Shown here: positions 61,062-64,000 of the stretch, piece after piece
How positions within the stretch are numbered: the first letter of the stretch is position 1
How the letters are laid out: each line of letters opens with the position of its first letter
Assembly: GCF_026626885.1 (NCBI RefSeq)
Contig: NZ_JAPNOA010000056.1
Span: 62,001 to 126,000, forward strand
Length of the DNA: 64,000 nt
Direction: 5' to 3'
Source of the DNA: Parathalassolituus penaei
GTDB taxonomy: Bacteria > Pseudomonadota > Gammaproteobacteria > Pseudomonadales > Oceanobacteraceae
The notes under the pieces: model-generated
Told to the model about the DNA's origin: nothing
Databases searched by the model: none
Seen by the model: only the letters and a program-made list of their open reading frames with translations
Position numbers and translations under genes: made by a program

Positions 61062-61839
61062 TGTCCTGAATCAGCTTTGTGGTGAGTTTCATCAGAGGCC
61101 ACCAGAACCATTTTAAGGCGACCAGAACCGCGACTACGGCGGAGGTACTGGTCAACAACTGTGCATGTGGGTAACGACTGTTGAAAAAAGGCAGGTAAAT
61201 AGTACCAAGGGTCAGAATGGTTACGGTCAGCAAAAGTGTGGCCGGATGTTCCGACCACGCAGGCAGCGGCCGCCACGCCAGTACGATGGCTGCGACAATC
61301 AGGCCCAGCGCAGAGCCGGTTAATACATCCAGAGGCCAGTGCGCCCCAACGGCCATGCGGCTGAAGGCTGCCGCTGCGGCGACGGCCAGCACCAATAACT
61401 GGCCTGGCAAACGGCATTGACTGGCAATCAGTGCCATAGAGGCAAACACCGTAAACGAATGGCCGGATGGAAAACTATGGTGTTTCAGCTTCGGACCAAT
61501 GATGTAGAAACTGTCCTGGGCGAGCACTACTGCCGGGCGGGCAGCATCAAAAAAAGCCTTGCCGCCGTGTACGACCAGGGTGCCAACCAGTAACAACAAC
61601 AAGGCTCGCGGCAATAACTCGGGCCGTACGGCACACACGGCCAGCAGGGCGGTCATGGCAAACAGGGTGTCGGCCACCATGGTGAGATTACTCCACAGTG
61701 CCGCCGGATAGTCATGTGCCCAGTGATTCACTATCAGGAACAATGACTGGTTGTTACCGGTCAGGCGCACAGCCACTGCGGCTATGGCCAGCAGGGCTGC
61801 CAGCCACAACAGGCGAGGCAGAATGTTGTTGGCTGGCAT
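61051..61839 (-). CDS. PAP2-family membrane phosphatase
   Basis: A 262-residue inner-membrane phosphatase. The three PAP2 motifs are complete: KAFFDAARP (KX6RP), FPSGHSF (PSGH), and SRMAVGAHWPLD (SRX5HX3D). There are about six membrane segments. Relatives dephosphorylate phosphatidic acid, undecaprenyl pyrophosphate or lipid A. Its start lies 3 bases after the stop of the GT-C gene, and it is third in a leftward GT2/GT-C/PAP2 run, which suggests recycling or trimming of the polyprenyl-phosphate carrier used by those transferases. Confidence 0.92.
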   Translation of the reverse strand: MPANNILPRLLWLAALLAIAAVAVRLTGNNQSLFLIVNHWAHDYPAALWSNLTMVADTLFAMTALLAVCAVRPELLPRALLLLLVGTLVVHGGKAFFDAARPAVVLAQDSFYIIGPKLKHHSFPSGHSFTVFASMALIASQCRLPGQLLVLAVAAAAAFSRMAVGAHWPLDVLTGSALGLIVAAIVLAWRPLPAWSEHPATLLLTVTILTLGTIYLPFFNSRYPHAQLLTSTSAVVAVLVALKWFWWPLMKLTTKLIQDKRG

Positions 61840-61842
61840 GGG

Positions 61843-63447
61843 TTACTCCGACTCAGAGGCTTCGACGCTTGGCTCCGCGACCGGCTCTGACACAACTGCC
61901 GCATCCACCGGTTCCGGTTTCAGCTCGATCAGCACAATCAGGCCGGACTGGAACAGCACGTTGTAACGTTCCAGATCGCGGATTCGGTCAATACGTCCGA
62001 ATCCCACTTCGCCCGGCTGCAAACCACGGCGCACAGTCACGCGATCGAGATAGACGTTGAAGCTCGGCATGTCGATGGATTGGGTAACAATCGGCTGTTG
62101 CAGAGTGCGAGCGTACTGGGCGGCTTCATACACGGGCAGCTGCTGGGCATCGCTGATGGCCGGTACCATAACGGCCCAGACAAACAGCGCCTGAATCACG
62201 GCGGTTGCCATCAGTCCGTGCCAGATCGCAAGGCGACGCCACAGGATCAGTGCCAGTGAGGCCAGACCGGCCAGTGCAGCCAGCATCGCAAACTGGTTAT
62301 TAATGTAGTGAGCCGCGCGTTGGGCGGTGGCGATTTCAATCGGGTTGGTGAGGCGGCCCTCGATGACCGGAATCAGCAACGGGAAGGCCATCAGCAAGCC
62401 AAAAAACAACACCGGCAGCACCGCGGCCAGCCAGCGTGAACGCAGGCTGAAGCGGTGGCGTGCCATCAGGATTACCAGTGGTGTGCTGCCATACAGAATG
62501 TAGTGGGGCAGTTTGGTGCTGGCGAGGCTGAACAGTACCAGTACGACCAGGAACCAGATCCACAAGAAACGATTAAGGCCGTCCATACGAATGGCGTCAC
62601 GCACGCTCGGCAGCATACGCAGCAGCAGCGCACCAAACGGTGCCACTACAAAGGGTAAAACGGACGGATAAAAGAGGAAGCCACCATCATGGCCTTCCAT
62701 CGCGTTATTAAAACGATTGACGTTGTGCTTCAGGAAAAAGCCGTCAATAAACGCCTGGCCTTGGGCCATGTATTCAAGAATGTACCAGGGCGCTGCAATC
62801 GCCAGGGTGACGATCCATCCCGGTACAAAAAACAGCGCACGAAACAGGTCTTGCCAACGGCGGGCCCAGCCAAAATACAGGCCTGCAACCATCAGCGGGA
62901 TCAGCACCGCCACCGGCCCCTTGGTCAGCAAGCCCAGGCCCATCAGGGCGTAAATGGCATACAGTAGATGGTTGGACGGTTTTTCGCTGTAGTGGTAAAT
63001 CAGCAGCAGGGTGCTGGCTAGCAGGGCATTTAACAGCGCATCGGCGGTGGCAACGTGGCAAATCATGTTGATGCCAAGGGCGCCTGCACAAATCATGGCA
63101 GCCGCGACGGCGGTGTTGCGGCCAATGTGGAAACGGCAGAACGCAAATACAGCCAGAGACCAGCCGATACCGGCCAGCATTGATGGGACGCGGAATGCCC
63201 AGACTTCGGTGCCAAACAGGCTGATCGAAGCGGCTTGCAGCCAATAGATAAGAATCGGTTTATCAAAACGCATGCGGTCGTTGAGCATGGTGGTAATAAA
63301 ATCACCACGCTCAAACATGCCACGGGTAGCCTCGCTGAAGGCGCCCTCGTCGTGATCAAACAGCAGGTAGCCGTTGATGTTCAGAGCGAACATCACGACT
63401 ACGAATACCAGCAGCCCGAGGGGCAGATTACGCGGCAGCAGTTTCAT
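61843..63447 (-). CDS. ArnT-like GT-C glycosyltransferase (GT83/PMT-like)
   Basis: A 534-residue multi-pass protein of about eleven or more membrane segments. The N-terminal acidic motif FDHDEGAFSEATRGM and FDKPILIYWLQAASISLFG are hallmarks of ArnT and related dolichyl-phosphate-mannose mannosyltransferase-like enzymes, which transfer a sugar from a polyprenyl-phosphate donor on the periplasmic side. The acceptor (lipid A, protein or glycan) cannot be read. The C-terminal 40 residues are rich in Glu/Pro/Val/Ala and probably disordered. It starts 9 bases after the GT2 stop. Confidence 0.9.
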   Translation of the reverse strand: MKLLPRNLPLGLLVFVVVMFALNINGYLLFDHDEGAFSEATRGMFERGDFITTMLNDRMRFDKPILIYWLQAASISLFGTEVWAFRVPSMLAGIGWSLAVFAFCRFHIGRNTAVAAAMICAGALGINMICHVATADALLNALLASTLLLIYHYSEKPSNHLLYAIYALMGLGLLTKGPVAVLIPLMVAGLYFGWARRWQDLFRALFFVPGWIVTLAIAAPWYILEYMAQGQAFIDGFFLKHNVNRFNNAMEGHDGGFLFYPSVLPFVVAPFGALLLRMLPSVRDAIRMDGLNRFLWIWFLVVLVLFSLASTKLPHYILYGSTPLVILMARHRFSLRSRWLAAVLPVLFFGLLMAFPLLIPVIEGRLTNPIEIATAQRAAHYINNQFAMLAALAGLASLALILWRRLAIWHGLMATAVIQALFVWAVMVPAISDAQQLPVYEAAQYARTLQQPIVTQSIDMPSFNVYLDRVTVRRGLQPGEVGFGRIDRIRDLERYNVLFQSGLIVLIELKPEPVDAAVVSEPVAEPSVEASESE

Positions 63448-63456
63448 GGGCAGGGC

Positions 63457-64000
63457 TTAGCCTGCCTGGCTATCGTTCGGGGTGTCGTCTTTGTCCGCGT
63501 TTGCCCAGCCGGTTTTGGTTTCGGCGCCGTCATCGCGTTTGTAGATAACGTATTGCTGGATGCGCGAGGACTCAAAGTAGGTGCGGGAAATCAACTCCGA
63601 CATCACACCTGTGGTCAGGAATTGCAGGGCAGCAATCACAAACACCACGGCAATCAGGAATAGCGGACGACTGCCAATATCTTCATCCAGAATAAACTTC
63701 ACGAAGGCCAGATAAACCAGCAGCAGGGAGCCAATGGAGCCCATGCTCAGGCCGATCATGCCAAAGAAGTGGCCAGGACGGGCCTTGTAACGCATGAAAA
63801 AGTAGACTGACAGCAGGTCGAGGATCACGCGGAAGGTGCGGGAGATACCGTATTTGGAAACGCCAGCAACACGAGCGTTGTGGTTTACCTCGATTTCACC
63901 AATGCGGCTTGGTGGTACAACCGCGGCAACCCAGGCTGGAATAAAACGGTGCATTTCACCATACAGACGAACCTGTTTGATAACAGACGCGCGATAGATT
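63457..64000 (-). CDS. GT2 polyprenyl-phosphate glycosyltransferase (GtrB/DPM1-like), 3' part
   Basis: The frame is open to the right edge, where it reads IYRASVIKQVRLYGEMHRF, the conserved end of the GT2 catalytic domain. Then come the acceptor-side loop ARVAGVSKYGISRTFRVILD, two membrane segments (MIGLSMGSIGSLLLVYLAF and FLIAVVFVIAALQFLTTGV) and a charged tail. Such enzymes load a sugar onto undecaprenyl phosphate, giving the donor for the GT-C enzyme encoded next. The N-terminal Rossmann half is outside the window. Confidence 0.9.
   Translation of the reverse strand, partial: IYRASVIKQVRLYGEMHRFIPAWVAAVVPPSRIGEIEVNHNARVAGVSKYGISRTFRVILDLLSVYFFMRYKARPGHFFGMIGLSMGSIGSLLLVYLAFVKFILDEDIGSRPLFLIAVVFVIAALQFLTTGVMSELISRTYFESSRIQQYVIYKRDDGAETKTGWANADKDDTPNDSQAG

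Overview
The window comes from a gammaproteobacterium of moderately high GC, probably an Oceanospirillales-like marine lineage. The evidence is recBCD, ygiQ, zapE, mrp, wrbA, an LpxL-type acyltransferase and a Pseudomonas-like nitrate assimilation cluster with PP2C-kinase genes. The genus cannot be fixed from sequence reading alone. There is no tRNA, rRNA, CRISPR array, transposase or prophage that I can see.

Layout. 1-7015: housekeeping genes (secreted-protein fragment, DMT permease, DUF1232, mrp, wrbA, lytic transglycosylase, proS, DUF938 methyltransferase). 7078-7802: two copies of a GC-rich, hairpin-rich dispersed repeat plus an 11-copy heptamer array. 7915-11620: TetR regulator convergent with an HlyD/ATPase/permease export operon. 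11859-33000: a nitrate assimilation island (nasA; nirB-nirD-narK; two tandem PP2C-kinase fusions and a small membrane protein; FAD reductase, porin and nrtDBA transporter; nasS-nasT regulators). 33394-38280: ygiQ, a duplicated ygiQ tail with a third repeat copy, an LpxL-like acyltransferase and a CarF/TMEM189-type lipid desaturase. 38539-41567: cyanase, FMN reductase, zapE and a 2H phosphoesterase. 41758-54090: recC-recB-recD and a DUF748 protein. 54152-54534: fourth repeat copy and a second heptamer array. 54609-60867: a single-chain acetyl-CoA-carboxylase-like protein and fabB. 61051-64000: PAP2 phosphatase, ArnT-like GT-C transferase and a truncated GT2 transferase.

How the nitrate genes fit together. 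A porin and the NrtABD transporter, plus the MFS carrier NarK, would bring nitrate in. NasA, probably fed by the FAD reductase, reduces it to nitrite, and NirBD reduces nitrite to ammonium. NasS (nitrate sensor without signal peptide) and NasT (ANTAR antiterminator) are encoded beside them. I find four leader regions (nasA, nirB, narK, nrtA) with paired hairpins whose six-base loops begin with A and carry G at position 4, the published signature of ANTAR target RNA. Three have an intrinsic terminator just before the gene. nasA, nirB and nrtA also have sigma-54 type -24/-12 sequences. Cyanase at 38539 gives a further route to ammonium.

The main items for a second look are the NasT leader set (with an unusual nested form at nrtA and a terminator-less form at nirB), the tandem phosphatase-kinase fusions, the dispersed repeat with its heptamer arrays and its association with a duplicated ygiQ end, the CT-first carboxylase fusion, and the CarF-type desaturase next to a lipid A-type acyltransferase.
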